Shown: positions 32,618 through 42,265, counted from the first letter of the stretch. The stretch: DNA of 64,000 nucleotides from Caulobacter flavus (GCF_003722335.1 NZ_CP026100.1:2020001-2084000), one strand, 5' to 3'. The notes: a model not told the origin generated them from the letters alone. Program-made: numbers and translations.

Positions 32618-32634
32618 GGAGCTTCTAAAAGACC

Positions 32635-33312
32635 ATGCGCATCCTGCTCGTCGAAGACGATCCCGACCTGTCGCGCCAGCTGAAGCTGGCCCTGGCCGAC
32701 GCCGGCTACGCCGTCGACCATGCCGCCGACGGCGAGGAGGCCCAGTTCCTCGGCGAGACCGAGCCCTATGACGCGGTCATCCTCGACCTGGGCCTGCCCA
32801 AGGTGGACGGGGTGTCGGTGCTGGAGCGCTGGCGGCGCGGCAGCGTGGCCACGCCGGTGCTGATCCTCACCGCCCGCGGCGCCTGGAGCGAGAAGGTCGC
32901 CGGCTTCGACGCCGGGGCTGACGACTACCTGACCAAGCCGTTCCACACCGAAGAGCTGCTGGCGCGCCTGCGGGCGCTGCTGCGGCGCTCGGCCGGCCAC
33001 GCCGCGCCGAGCCTGACCTGCGGCGGCCTGCGCCTGGATCCGCGCGCCGCGCGGGCCAGCGTCAACGGCGAACCGCTGCGCCTGACCTCGCTGGAATACC
33101 GCCTGCTGCACTACATGATGATGCACCAGGGCCGGGTGATCGGCCGCACCGAGCTGGTCGAGCACCTGTACGACCAGGACTTCGACCGCGACTCAAACAC
33201 CATCGAGGTGTTCATCGGCCGCCTGCGCAAGAAGCTGGGCGCCGACCGCATCGAGACGGTGCGCGGCCTGGGCTACAGGCTGATCCCGCTGGAAGGCGAG
33301 ACGACCGGGTGA
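32635..33312 (+). CDS. OmpR-family response regulator (PhoP/QseB-like)
   Basis: A 225-residue protein. The receiver domain has acidic Asp8/Asp9, phosphoacceptor Asp51 (VILDLGLPKVDG) and Lys101 (DYLTKPF). The C-terminal winged helix shows LTSLEYRLLHYMMMHQGRVIGRTELVEHLYDQDFDRDSNTIEVFIGRLRKKLG. It is followed directly by its histidine kinase. The PepSY gene before it supports a PhoP-like role, but the signal is unknown. Confidence 0.93.
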   Translation: MRILLVEDDPDLSRQLKLALADAGYAVDHAADGEEAQFLGETEPYDAVILDLGLPKVDGVSVLERWRRGSVATPVLILTARGAWSEKVAGFDAGADDYLTKPFHTEELLARLRALLRRSAGHAAPSLTCGGLRLDPRAARASVNGEPLRLTSLEYRLLHYMMMHQGRVIGRTELVEHLYDQDFDRDSNTIEVFIGRLRKKLGADRIETVRGLGYRLIPLEGETTG

Positions 33313-33334
33313 TCCCGCGCGGCGGCGCCTGTTG

Positions 33335-34723
33335 ATGCTCGACTTCCGCAAGCGCTCGCTCGTCCGGCGGCTGGTGCTGCTGGCGGCCATCTGGACGCTG
33401 ATCGTGCTGCTGGCGGCCGGGGCCTTCCTGACCGCCCAGTTCCGCGACGCGGCCATCCGCCGGTTCGACCAGTCGCTGGCGGTGCTGACCGACGACCTCT
33501 ACGCCGGCTCGGCGGTGGAGGACGGGGTGCTGAAGGCGCCATTCCTGACCGATATCCGCGCCACCCGGGCCTATTCGGGCCGCTACTGGACGATCTTCGC
33601 CCAGCGGAACGGGGCCCTCAAGGCGGTCGAGCGCTCGCGGTCGCTGTTCGACAGCGACCTGATGCTGTCGACGGCCCAGGTCGACCGGCTGACCGCCGAC
33701 CCGGGCAAGACCCAGTTCTTCGACATGCACGGTCCGCAGGACACGCCGCTGCGGGCGGCGGCGATCCTGGCGCGCCTGCCCAACTATCCCGACCCGGTGG
33801 TGTTCATCGCCGCCGAAGACCGATCCCCGATCGACGACGACGCCGACCGTTTCGGAAGAATCACCATCTTCGCCCTGCTGCTGCTGGGCGCGGGCCTGAT
33901 CCTGGCCATCGTCGTGCAGGTGCGTTTCGGCCTGCAGCCGATCTTCCGCCTTCGCCGCGAGATCGCCGACGTGCGGCGCGGCAAGGCCGAGCGGCTGGCC
34001 GGCCCCTATCCGGTGGAGCTGGAGCCGCTGGCCGGCGAGCTGAACGGCCTGCTGGCCCACAACCAGGAAGTGGTCGAGCGCCAGCGCACCCACGTCGGCA
34101 ACCTGGCCCACGCCCTGAAGACGCCGCTGTCGGTGATGCTGACCGAGGCCAGCCAGCAGGGCGGGGCGCTGGCCGAGGTGGTCGAGCGCCAGGCCCAGAC
34201 CATGCGCGAGCAGGTCGACCACCACCTGCGCCGGGCGCGGGCGGCGGCGCGCTCGCAGACCAGCGGCGAGCGCACGCCGGTGGAGCCGATTCTCGACGAA
34301 CTGGCCGTGACCCTGGAGCGGATCTTCCAGGACAAGGCCGACGGCCGGGGCGTGGAGATCGACTGGCGCTGCCCCGAGGACCTTTGCTTCCAGGGCGAGC
34401 GGCAGGACTTCATGGAACTGGCCGGCAACGTCATGGAAAACGCCGGCAAGTGGTCGAAGGCCAAGATCCGGGCCGAGGCCAGGGCCGACGGCGAGGGCAA
34501 GATGCTGCTGGTCGTCGACGACGACGGGCCGGGCATTCCCGCCGAGCAGCGGGCGCAGGCGCTCAAGCGCGGCCAACGGATGGACGAGCACACGCCGGGC
34601 ACCGGCCTTGGCCTGTCGATCGTCGACGAACTGACCCGGGCCTATGGCGGATCGGTGACGCTGGACGATTCGCCGCTGGGCGGCCTGCGGGTGGTGCTGT
34701 CGCTGCCGCGCGCCGAAGGTTAA
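33335..34723 (+). CDS. Sensor histidine kinase (PhoQ-like)
   Basis: A 462-residue inner-membrane kinase from MLDFRKRSLVRRLVLL (ATG at 33335). The first membrane helix is at about 12-35, a periplasmic sensor of about 140 residues follows, and the second helix is ITIFALLLLGAGLILAIVVQV. The phosphoacceptor is His259 in NLAHALKTPLS. ATP-binding boxes follow: N box ELAGNVMENAGKWSK, G1 VDDDGPGIP, G2 GTGLGLSIV. It partners with the response regulator just upstream. Confidence 0.93.
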   Translation: MLDFRKRSLVRRLVLLAAIWTLIVLLAAGAFLTAQFRDAAIRRFDQSLAVLTDDLYAGSAVEDGVLKAPFLTDIRATRAYSGRYWTIFAQRNGALKAVERSRSLFDSDLMLSTAQVDRLTADPGKTQFFDMHGPQDTPLRAAAILARLPNYPDPVVFIAAEDRSPIDDDADRFGRITIFALLLLGAGLILAIVVQVRFGLQPIFRLRREIADVRRGKAERLAGPYPVELEPLAGELNGLLAHNQEVVERQRTHVGNLAHALKTPLSVMLTEASQQGGALAEVVERQAQTMREQVDHHLRRARAAARSQTSGERTPVEPILDELAVTLERIFQDKADGRGVEIDWRCPEDLCFQGERQDFMELAGNVMENAGKWSKAKIRAEARADGEGKMLLVVDDDGPGIPAEQRAQALKRGQRMDEHTPGTGLGLSIVDELTRAYGGSVTLDDSPLGGLRVVLSLPRAEG

Positions 34724-34895
34724 CGCCACCGGGCGCCATCTGCGGGCGAGCGCGCTGTCGCGAAGGTGGAGCCAGGCGTCCCGCGACCATTCGCCTGACC
34801 TTCCGACGTTGAAAAAGCAGCGGTTTCGGAAAGTTTTAACTTCGTTGGCAACATGGTTGACGCTGCCAGGACCCCCCAGTTCCCGGCGGAGATCC

Positions 34896-36227
34896 ATGGC
34901 CGCACTCGCCGCGCAAAAACTGCAGATCATCCGGACGCTGGTCGAGACCGCGCCCGATGCGGCTCTGCGCAGTCTGGAGCTGGCGCTGGCCAATGCGTCG
35001 GGCGGCGCGCTGTCGACCGTGCGGGCCATCGTCGAGGACGAGACGGCCGACCGCTACGTCCGCAACACCATCCTTTCGCCGATCGCGCCGCTGTGCCAGC
35101 CGCGCGCGGCCGACCTGCCGCAGTTTCCGCGCCGGGCCCTGGCCCTGCTGTGGATCGCGCTGAAGGCCGAGGCCCCGCGCCAGGTCGCCGAGGGCGCGGC
35201 GCGCTGCAATCCCTGGGACCTCGACAACGGCGCCCCGGACGTCTTCAACCAGCTGTGCAAGATCGCCGCCCGCGGCCTGCGCGAGCCGACGCGGCCCGAG
35301 TTCGAGGCGGTGGGCCGGATCTGCGACGCCGAAGCGCTGGCCGACTATCTGGATCTGTCGATCATCGTCCGCAACGCCCTGCCGCGGCTGTCTGAATGGG
35401 TCAGCCGGATGAACGGCGAACGGGCGGCCTCGGCGCGCCTGGCCTATCGCGACGCCTGCGCCATCAGCGGCGACGCCGGTCCCCGGATGTTCGAGATGCT
35501 AGCCGCGCACCTGCCCGAGCCGTGGCGCATCCTGCGGGTGATCTCGGCCGTGATGGACCGTCCCAACGACCGCTATCTGGCTTCGTCGGAGGTCAAGGCC
35601 TTCGGCGAGCGCATGCTGGCCGACATCGAGGCCAGCATCGAGCACGTGCGCGGCTTCGACCTTTCCGGCGGCCAGGCGGCGGGGCGCGAGGCCGCCGCCA
35701 GCGCCCAGCGCATCGCCAACCAACTGACCGAGTTCGAGCAGGCGGTCGACGTGGCCAAGGACGGTCCGTGGGGCAAGCGGATCTCGAAGTTCAAGCAGGC
35801 CGCGGCCCAGGCGGCCGAGGCGCGGATGAACGCGGCCGACAAGGAGCTGTCTCTGGCCCTGCCGTCGCGGCCGATCTCGATGATGGGCAAGATGGGCGGC
35901 GGCAAGGGCGTGCCCAAGCTGGACGTCGCCCCCGACGAGGCCCTGGTGCGCCGCGCGACGGCGGCCCTGGCCTTCATCGAGGACCTGCGGCCCTGCGCGG
36001 CCCAGGCGGGCTACGGCGCGACCCGCACCAAGGCGCTGGAGAAGCTGAACCAGCGCCTGGACCAGTACATCGAGGACTGCCTGTACGTGGCCCGCACCGC
36101 CGAGGGCGGCGACCCGCAGATCGCCCGGGCCTATCTCGACATCGCGGCCGGCTACATCGTGCATACGCGCGACGAGAAGACCGCCGAGATCGTCCGCCGT
36201 CGCGCCGTCGCGGCCATGGCGGCGTGA
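34896..36227 (+). CDS. Conserved hypothetical, helical protein
   Basis: A 443-residue soluble protein from MAALAAQKLQIIRTLVE with a good GGCGGAG ribosome-binding site. It is almost entirely alpha-helical and reads like a repeat/HEAT-type scaffold. A low-complexity MMGKMGGGKG linker lies near residue 330. No catalytic motif, signal peptide or membrane segment. I do not recognise the family beyond its frequent place before ccmI-like genes in this group, which is an impression. An upstream start at 34809 is less well supported. Confidence 0.75.
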   Translation: MAALAAQKLQIIRTLVETAPDAALRSLELALANASGGALSTVRAIVEDETADRYVRNTILSPIAPLCQPRAADLPQFPRRALALLWIALKAEAPRQVAEGAARCNPWDLDNGAPDVFNQLCKIAARGLREPTRPEFEAVGRICDAEALADYLDLSIIVRNALPRLSEWVSRMNGERAASARLAYRDACAISGDAGPRMFEMLAAHLPEPWRILRVISAVMDRPNDRYLASSEVKAFGERMLADIEASIEHVRGFDLSGGQAAGREAAASAQRIANQLTEFEQAVDVAKDGPWGKRISKFKQAAAQAAEARMNAADKELSLALPSRPISMMGKMGGGKGVPKLDVAPDEALVRRATAALAFIEDLRPCAAQAGYGATRTKALEKLNQRLDQYIEDCLYVARTAEGGDPQIARAYLDIAAGYIVHTRDEKTAEIVRRRAVAAMAA

Positions 36228-36290
36228 TCGCGTCCCTTAAGCGCGTTTTTTCACTGACGGGCGGCCGCTTCTCCGGCTAACAGCGATCTC

Positions 36291-37418
36291 ATGATCGGTT
36301 TCTGGATCGCAGCCGCGGGTCTGTCCGCCGCCGTCGCCGCCCTCGTGCTGCGAGGCGCCGCGCGTGGTCTCACGCCCGCCGGGGACGATCCTGCCCTGGC
36401 CGTGCACCGCCGCCAGCTTTCCGAGATCGACGACCTGGCCGAGCGGGGCCTGCTGGCCGAGGGCGAGCTGAAGGCCGCCCGCGCCGAGGCCGGTCGCCGC
36501 CTGCTGGCCGCCGCCGACCAGAGCGCGGCCTGGCCAAGAGAGGGTCTGGGTCCGCGCCGCGTGACCGTGATCGCCGCCGCCGCCGCGCCGCTGCTGGCCC
36601 TGGGTCTCTATGTCGTCGTCGGGGCGCCGGGCGCGCCCGACCAGCCGTTCGCCCGCCGGGTGGCCGAATGGAAGGCGGGCGATGCGAGCCTGCTCGATCC
36701 GCCGCGCATCGTGGCGATCCTGGAGCAGGCGGCCCGCACCGAGACCGACAATCCCGAGCTCTATCGCAACCTGGCCATCGCCCGCATGGCCGGCGGCGAC
36801 GCCATCGGCGCGGCCGAGGCCTTGCGCAAGGCCGTGCGCCTGGCGCCGCAGCGGGCCGAGCTGTGGACGGCGCTGGGCGAGGCCTTCGTGACCAGCGAGG
36901 AGGGCCAGGTGGGCGCCGACGCCCGCACCGCCTTCACCGAGGCGCTCAAGCGCGATCCTGAGAACCTTTCCGCCCGCTATCACCTGGCCAAGGGCGAGAT
37001 CGCCGACGGCCGCCTCGAGGCCGGTCTGGCCGGCTGGCGCGCGGTGCTGGCCGACCTGCCGGCCGACGACCCGCGCCGCCCGGTGCTGGCCGCCGAGATC
37101 GACCGCACGGCTCAGGCCGGACGCCTGGTCGACGCCGTCCCGCAGCAGGCCGCCGCCGGCGAGGTCACCCCCGACATGATCCAGGGCATGGTCGAGGGCC
37201 TGGCCCAGCGGCTGGCCGCGGCGCCCGACGACCCCGAAGGCTGGGTGCGGCTGGTGCGCGCCTATGCCGTGCTCGGCGACGCCGCCCGCCGCGACGCGGC
37301 CCTGAAGGCCGCCTCCGAGCGCTTCGCGGACCAGCCCCGCGTGCTGGCCGCGCTGCGCCAGGCCGCCGACACGCCGCCCGCCCAGACCCTGAACGTCCCC
37401 AAGTCGAACGCGCGATGA
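36291..37418 (+). CDS. ccmI: Cytochrome c biogenesis protein CcmI (CycH)
   Basis: A 375-residue protein. Two N-terminal membrane helices (MIGFWIAAAGLSAAVAALVL and VIAAAAAPLLALGLYVVV) enclose a short cytoplasmic loop with DPALAVHRRQLSEIDDLAERGLLAEGELKAARAEAGRRLL, the CcmI signature. TPR-like helical repeats follow in the periplasm (about 120-370) and hold apocytochrome c for haem ligation. First gene of ccmI-E-F-H; overlaps ccmE by 4 bp. Confidence 0.93.
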   Translation: MIGFWIAAAGLSAAVAALVLRGAARGLTPAGDDPALAVHRRQLSEIDDLAERGLLAEGELKAARAEAGRRLLAAADQSAAWPREGLGPRRVTVIAAAAAPLLALGLYVVVGAPGAPDQPFARRVAEWKAGDASLLDPPRIVAILEQAARTETDNPELYRNLAIARMAGGDAIGAAEALRKAVRLAPQRAELWTALGEAFVTSEEGQVGADARTAFTEALKRDPENLSARYHLAKGEIADGRLEAGLAGWRAVLADLPADDPRRPVLAAEIDRTAQAGRLVDAVPQQAAAGEVTPDMIQGMVEGLAQRLAAAPDDPEGWVRLVRAYAVLGDAARRDAALKAASERFADQPRVLAALRQAADTPPAQTLNVPKSNAR

Positions 37419-37921
37419 GCCTGCTTCCCAAATCCCGCAAGGCGCGCCGGCGCCTGACCATCCTGCTGGCCATCGCGCCGGTGGCGGCCCTGGCGGTGGG
37501 CCTGGCGCTGTACGGCATGCGGGACTCGATCTCGCTGTTCTACACCCCCGCCCAGGCCCAGGAGGCCAAGGTGCCGGCCGGCCGCAAGGTGCAGCTCGGC
37601 GGGCTGGTCCAGACGGGGAGCGTGGTCAAGCATCCCGACGGCCTGGTGGAGTTCGTCGTCGCCGACCAGAAGGCGACCAGCAAGGTGCGCTACCAGGGCG
37701 ACCTGCCCGACCTGTTCCGCGAGGGGCAGGGGATCGTCGCCACCGGCGCCTTCGACGACGACGGCGTGTTCGTCGCCGGGCAGGTGCTGGCCAAGCACGA
37801 CGAGCGCTACATGCCGCGCGAGGTGGCCAAGGCCATCAAGGAGCAGGGCGAGTGGCGCGGCGAGGGGGCGCCGCCTCCCGCTTATGGATCGTCCAAGGGT
37901 CCGGAGAAGACCGCCAAATGA
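37415..37921 (+). CDS. ccmE: Haem chaperone CcmE (CycJ)
   Basis: A 168-residue protein. An N-terminal basic/membrane anchor (KSRKARRRLTILLAIAPVAALAVGLALYGM) is followed by an OB-fold domain. The covalent haem-binding His128 is in LAKHDERYMP, intact. It carries haem to CcmF in the periplasm. Coupled to ccmI (ATGA) and ccmF (ATGA). Confidence 0.96.
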   Translation: MSLLPKSRKARRRLTILLAIAPVAALAVGLALYGMRDSISLFYTPAQAQEAKVPAGRKVQLGGLVQTGSVVKHPDGLVEFVVADQKATSKVRYQGDLPDLFREGQGIVATGAFDDDGVFVAGQVLAKHDERYMPREVAKAIKEQGEWRGEGAPPPAYGSSKGPEKTAK

Positions 37922-39900
37922 TCGTCGAGTTCGGCGCCTTCGCGCTGGTTTTGGCCCTGGCCCTGTCGGTCGCCCAGACGGGTCTTTCCGCCGCCGGCGC
38001 CTTGCGGCGCTCGGGCGTGCTGGCCGGGGCGGGACGCGGCGCGGCCCTGGGGGCCTTCGCGGCCCTGGCCTGCGCCTTCGCGGCGCTGATCTACGCCTTC
38101 GTGGGCTCGGACTTCTCGGTGGCCAACGTGGCGGCCAATTCCCACACCGCCAAGCCGCTGCTCTACAAGGTGGCCGGCGCCTGGGGCAGCCACGAGGGCT
38201 CGATGCTGCTGTGGTGCCTGGTGCTGACCGGCTACGGCGCGGCCGTGGCGGTGTTCGGCGAGCGCCTGCCGCCGCGCCTGCGGGCCTGGGCCATCGCCAT
38301 GCAGGGCGCGCTGGGCGTGCTGTTTTCGGCTTACACCGTCTTCGCCTCTAATCCGCTGGCCCGCCTGGCCGACCCGCCGGTGGAAGGCCGCTCGCTCAAT
38401 CCGCTGCTGCAGGACTGGGCGCTGGCCGTGCACCCGCCGTTCCTCTACGCCGGCTATGTCGGCTTCTCGGTGGTGTTCTCGTTCGCGGTCGCCGCCCTGA
38501 TCGAGGGCAAGGTCGACGCGGCCTTCGCCCGCTGGGTGCGGCCCTGGACCCTGGCGGCCTGGAGCCTGCTGACCGTCGGCATCACCCTGGGCGCCTTCTG
38601 GGCCTATTACGAGCTGGGCTGGGGCGGCTGGTGGTTCTGGGACCCGGTCGAGAACGCCAGCTTCATGCCCTGGCTGATCGGGGCGGCCCTGCTGCACTCG
38701 GCCATCGTGCTGGAGAAGCGCGGCGCCCTGCCGGGCTGGACGGTGTTCCTGGCCCTGGCGGCGTTCGGCTTCTCGATGCTGGGCGCGTTCCTCGTGCGCT
38801 CGGGCGTGCTGACCAGTGTCCACGCCTTCGCCGTCGACCCGACGCGCGGCGTGCTGCTGCTGAGCATCATGGGGATCGCGGCGGGCTTCGGCTTCCTGAT
38901 GTTCGCGATCCGCGCGCCGAGCCTGAACGCCGGCGGCCTGTTCGCGCCGGTCAGCCGCGAGAGCGCGATCGTGCTGAACAACATCATCCTGTCGGCGGCG
39001 ACGGCGACGGTGCTGCTGGGCACGCTCTATCCGCTGATCCGCGAGGCCATGGACGGCGAGGCCGTCTCGGTGGGGCCGCCGTTCTTCAACCTGACCTTCA
39101 CGCCGCTCCTGGTGTTGGCGCTGGCCATCCTGCCGGCCGGGCCGCTGCTGGCCTGGAAGCGGGGCGACGCGCGCCTGGTCGTGCGTCGGCTTTGGCTGGC
39201 GCTGCTGATCGCGGCGATCCTGGGCATGGCCGCCTACGCCGTGGTCACGCCGCGCAAGGCGCTGGCCAGCCTTGGGCTGGTGCTGGGCTTCTGGCTGATC
39301 GGCGGGGCGCTGGCCGAGCTGGCCGAACGGGTGAAGGCCTTCCGCGCGCCCTGGGCCGAGGTGCGCCGCCGCGCCGCCGGCCTGCCGCGCGGCGCCTGGG
39401 GCACGACCATCGCCCATGCGGGCCTTGGCCTCTTCGTGCTGGGCGCCTGCTTCGAGACCGCCTGGAAGGTCGAGACCGCCCAGGCCCTGTCGGTCGGCGG
39501 CAGGATCGAGTTGGGCGGCTACGTGCTGACCCTGACCGACGTCGGCACGCTGGAAGGGCCCAACTACCTGGCCGAGCGCGGGATCGTGCGTATCGAGAAG
39601 CAGGACGGGGGGCTGGTCTGCACCGCCCAGCCCGAGCGGCGGTTCTTCCCCACCGGCGGCCAGACGACCTCGGAAGTGGCGCTATGCCCGCGCGGCCTGG
39701 ACGACCTATACGTGGTCATCGGCGAGCGCCGGGCCGGCGCCGACGGCCAGCCGGCCTGGCTGGTGCGGGCCTACGTCAATCCGTGGGTGCGGCTGATCTT
39801 CCTGGGACCGCTGATCATGGCGCTGGGGGGCGTGGTATCGCTGTCGGACCGTCGGCTGCGGCTGGGCGTGGCCAGGAAAGCCAAGGGAGCGCAGGCGTGA
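37918..39900 (+). CDS. ccmF: Haem lyase subunit CcmF (CycK)
   Basis: A protein of 660 residues from MIVEFGAFALVLALALS. About 15 membrane segments; the WWD haem-handling motif is WGGWWFWDPVENASFMPW near residue 240, with flanking conserved His (NSHTAKPLLYKVAGAWGSHEGSMLLW, VHPPFLYAGYVG). A large periplasmic loop lies near the C-terminus. It attaches haem to the CXXCH motifs of c-type cytochromes. Overlaps both neighbours by 4 bp. Confidence 0.96.
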   Translation: MIVEFGAFALVLALALSVAQTGLSAAGALRRSGVLAGAGRGAALGAFAALACAFAALIYAFVGSDFSVANVAANSHTAKPLLYKVAGAWGSHEGSMLLWCLVLTGYGAAVAVFGERLPPRLRAWAIAMQGALGVLFSAYTVFASNPLARLADPPVEGRSLNPLLQDWALAVHPPFLYAGYVGFSVVFSFAVAALIEGKVDAAFARWVRPWTLAAWSLLTVGITLGAFWAYYELGWGGWWFWDPVENASFMPWLIGAALLHSAIVLEKRGALPGWTVFLALAAFGFSMLGAFLVRSGVLTSVHAFAVDPTRGVLLLSIMGIAAGFGFLMFAIRAPSLNAGGLFAPVSRESAIVLNNIILSAATATVLLGTLYPLIREAMDGEAVSVGPPFFNLTFTPLLVLALAILPAGPLLAWKRGDARLVVRRLWLALLIAAILGMAAYAVVTPRKALASLGLVLGFWLIGGALAELAERVKAFRAPWAEVRRRAAGLPRGAWGTTIAHAGLGLFVLGACFETAWKVETAQALSVGGRIELGGYVLTLTDVGTLEGPNYLAERGIVRIEKQDGGLVCTAQPERRFFPTGGQTTSEVALCPRGLDDLYVVIGERRAGADGQPAWLVRAYVNPWVRLIFLGPLIMALGGVVSLSDRRLRLGVARKAKGAQA

Positions 39901-40361
39901 AGGCGTTCGTCCGGACCCTCGCCGTCGCCCTAGCCGCCGTCGCCTGCATGGCCGCCGCCTCCGATCCGTCCGAGCGCCTGGCCGACCCGGCCCAGGAGGC
40001 CAGGGCGCGCGATCTGTTCAAGGAAGTGCGCTGCCTGGTCTGCCAGAACGAGTCCATCGACGACTCCGAGGCGGCGCTGGCCCGCGACCTGCGTCTTCTG
40101 GTGCGCGACCAAGTGAAGCAGGGGCGGAGCGACGCGGAGATCCGCGCGTTCCTGACGCAGCGCTATGGCGAGTTCGTGCTGCTGAAGCCGCCGTTCTCGG
40201 CCGGCAACGCGGTGCTGTGGCTTACGCCGCTGGCGGTTCTGCTGGCCGGCGGGGGGCTGATGGTCGCGCTGCTGCGGCGTCGCCGGACCCCCGAAGCGGG
40301 GCCGGAAGCGCTGTCGGCGGAGGAAGAAGCGCGGCTGAAGGGACTACTCGAAGGCGAATGA
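39897..40361 (+). CDS. ccmH: Cytochrome c thioreductant CcmH (CycL)
   Basis: A protein of 154 residues from a GTG overlapping the ccmF stop. A signal peptide, then the redox motif VRCLVCQNESIDDSEA (C-x-x-C), the helical RDLRLLVRDQVKQGRSDAEIRAFLTQRYGEFVLLKPP and a C-terminal membrane helix. It reduces apocytochrome Cys. A ccmG/dsbE gene normally sits between ccmF and ccmH but is not here, so it must be elsewhere or replaced. Confidence 0.95.
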   Translation: MKAFVRTLAVALAAVACMAAASDPSERLADPAQEARARDLFKEVRCLVCQNESIDDSEAALARDLRLLVRDQVKQGRSDAEIRAFLTQRYGEFVLLKPPFSAGNAVLWLTPLAVLLAGGGLMVALLRRRRTPEAGPEALSAEEEARLKGLLEGE

Positions 40362-40427
40362 CACGATTGCGCCCTGATGAGGCCGCAAGAAACGCCGCGA
40401 GGATGAAGGAAAGATAATCCTGGAACC

Positions 40428-40469
40428 GTTGCACGAATTGCTGGTGCAACTAGGTTCTGTTCGAGAACC
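40428..40469. promoter_or_regulatory. Two short palindromes upstream of degP
   Basis: GTTGCAC-N9-GTGCAAC (40428-40450) and GGTTCT-N5-AGAACC (40453-40469) are perfect inverted repeats 36-77 bp before the degP ATG. They may be operators for an envelope-stress regulator, possibly the response regulator encoded downstream. Confidence 0.4.
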
Positions 40470-40504
40470 CGGCGCGGAGCGCCGTGGGTGAGGAAAGACG
40501 AAAG

Positions 40505-42082
40505 ATGGCTGCTCGGAAGTCAGGATTCATTGTTGGCGCCGTCGCGGGCGCCGGCGTTGCTTGCGCCGCTTTGGCGGGCGTGGGCATGCGCATGGGGCCG
40601 GCCGGCGCGGCCGAGCAGGAGCCGTCGCTGGTGCGCGCTTCGGCCACGAGCGCGCCGATGTTCGCCCCGCCGCCGGGAGCGCCCCTGTCCTTCGCCGACA
40701 TCTTCGAGAAGGTCTCTCCGGCCGTCGTGCAGATCGACGTGACGTCCAAAGCCGACCCGAAGGCCCGCCTGCGCATTCCCGGCCTTGAGGGCCTGCCCTT
40801 CGACATCGTGCCGCGCGGCCAGAAGCCGGGCGAAGAGGGCGAGGACGCGCAGGCCGCGCCCAAGCAGCAGTCCTCGGGCTCGGGCTTCTTCATCTCGGCC
40901 GACGGCTACATCGTCACCAACAACCACGTGGTGGCCGACGCCGACACCGACGGCATCAATGTCGTCATGAAAGACGGCCGCGAGCTGAAGGCCACCATCG
41001 TCGGCCGCGACGAGAGCACCGACCTGGCGGTGATCAAGGTCATCGACCCGCAGGCCAAGGGCGCGGCGTTCCCGTATGTGAATTTCGAGAACCAGGCCCG
41101 CCCGCGCGTCGGCGACTGGGTGATCACCATCGGCAACCCGTTCGGCCTGGGCGGCACGGCCACGGCCGGCATCATCTCGGCCTATGGCCGCGACCTGGGC
41201 GACAACTCCTCGCAGTTCGTCGACTACATCCAGATCGACGCCCCCATCAACCGCGGCAACTCGGGCGGTCCGTCGTTCGACATCTACGGCCGGGTGATCG
41301 GCGTGAACACGGCGATCTTCTCGCCGACCGGCGGCTCGGTGGGCATCGGCTTCGCCATCCCGGCCGACGTGGCCGAGGCCACCGCCAAGCAGCTGATCAA
41401 CGGCGGCAAGGTGGTGCGCGGCTACATCGGCGCCCAGATCCAGCCGTTCACCAGCGAGATGGCCGAGGCGCAGGGCCTGGCCGGCACCAAGGGCGCCATC
41501 GTCGCCGACCTGGTGCCCGGCGGTCCCGCCCAGCGCGGCGGCCTGATGCCCGAGGACGTGGTCACCAGCGTCAACGGCGTGGCGATCAAGAGCGGCTCGG
41601 AACTGACCCGCGAAGTGGCCAAGGCCCGTCCGGGCGAGGTCATCAAGCTGGCCGTGCTGCGCGGCGGCAAGCCCCGTACCGTCGAGATCCGCTCGGGCGT
41701 GCGCCCGACCGAGAAGGAACTGGCCGACAACGACAACGAGGACGGCGGCGACAAGGCCGCTCCGGCCAAGCCGGCGGCCCCCAAGGCCGAGGCCCTGGGC
41801 ATGAGCCTGTCGCCCCTGGATGACGCCGCCCGCAAGGCCAACGGCATCGACAGCGCGGTGAAGGGCCTGCTGATCGACAGCGTCAAGGCCTCGTCCGACG
41901 CCGGCGAGAAGGGCCTGCGCAAGGGCGACGTGATCACCAGCGTCAACGGCGACACCGTCAGCACCGTGGCCGATGTCACCGCCGCGGTCGAGACGGCCAA
42001 GAAGCTGCAGCGCCCGAGCGTCAACCTGCGCATCGTCCGCGCCGGCCGCCCGACCATCGTGCCGCTGAAGATCGCTCCGTAA
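40505..42082 (+). CDS. degP: Do-family periplasmic serine protease (DegP/HtrA)
   Basis: A protein of 525 residues from MAARKSGFIVGAVAGAGVACAA (ATG at 40505). A signal peptide or anchor is followed by the trypsin-like domain with His141 (TNNHVV), Asp173 (STDLAVIKV) and Ser253 (RGNSGGPSF), all intact. PDZ1 begins near GYIGAQIQPFTSEMAEA; an acidic Ala/Pro linker (DNDNEDGGDKAAPAKPAAP) joins PDZ2. It degrades or refolds misfolded envelope proteins. It has its own terminator and precedes the second two-component system. Confidence 0.94.
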   Translation: MAARKSGFIVGAVAGAGVACAALAGVGMRMGPAGAAEQEPSLVRASATSAPMFAPPPGAPLSFADIFEKVSPAVVQIDVTSKADPKARLRIPGLEGLPFDIVPRGQKPGEEGEDAQAAPKQQSSGSGFFISADGYIVTNNHVVADADTDGINVVMKDGRELKATIVGRDESTDLAVIKVIDPQAKGAAFPYVNFENQARPRVGDWVITIGNPFGLGGTATAGIISAYGRDLGDNSSQFVDYIQIDAPINRGNSGGPSFDIYGRVIGVNTAIFSPTGGSVGIGFAIPADVAEATAKQLINGGKVVRGYIGAQIQPFTSEMAEAQGLAGTKGAIVADLVPGGPAQRGGLMPEDVVTSVNGVAIKSGSELTREVAKARPGEVIKLAVLRGGKPRTVEIRSGVRPTEKELADNDNEDGGDKAAPAKPAAPKAEALGMSLSPLDDAARKANGIDSAVKGLLIDSVKASSDAGEKGLRKGDVITSVNGDTVSTVADVTAAVETAKKLQRPSVNLRIVRAGRPTIVPLKIAP

Positions 42083-42107
42083 GCGATCCAAGTCGTTCGA
42101 ACGATCG

Positions 42108-42139
42108 ATCCCGCTCCCAGCTTTGGGGGCGGGATTTTT
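42108..42139 (+). terminator. Rho-independent terminator after degP
   Basis: ATCCCGCTCCC and GGGGGCGGGAT pair around AGCTTT, followed by TTTTT. Confidence 0.9.
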
Positions 42140-42265
42140 CGTATGTGACCAAGGTTTAAGGTACGCTCCCTCGCAAAGCCGGTATCGAGCCGGCTACTAT
42201 CGCGCCGGTTGGTCGAATCGGGAGAACGTGGATCGTTTCTCCATCGGCGCACGAGGGGTTGGCTG

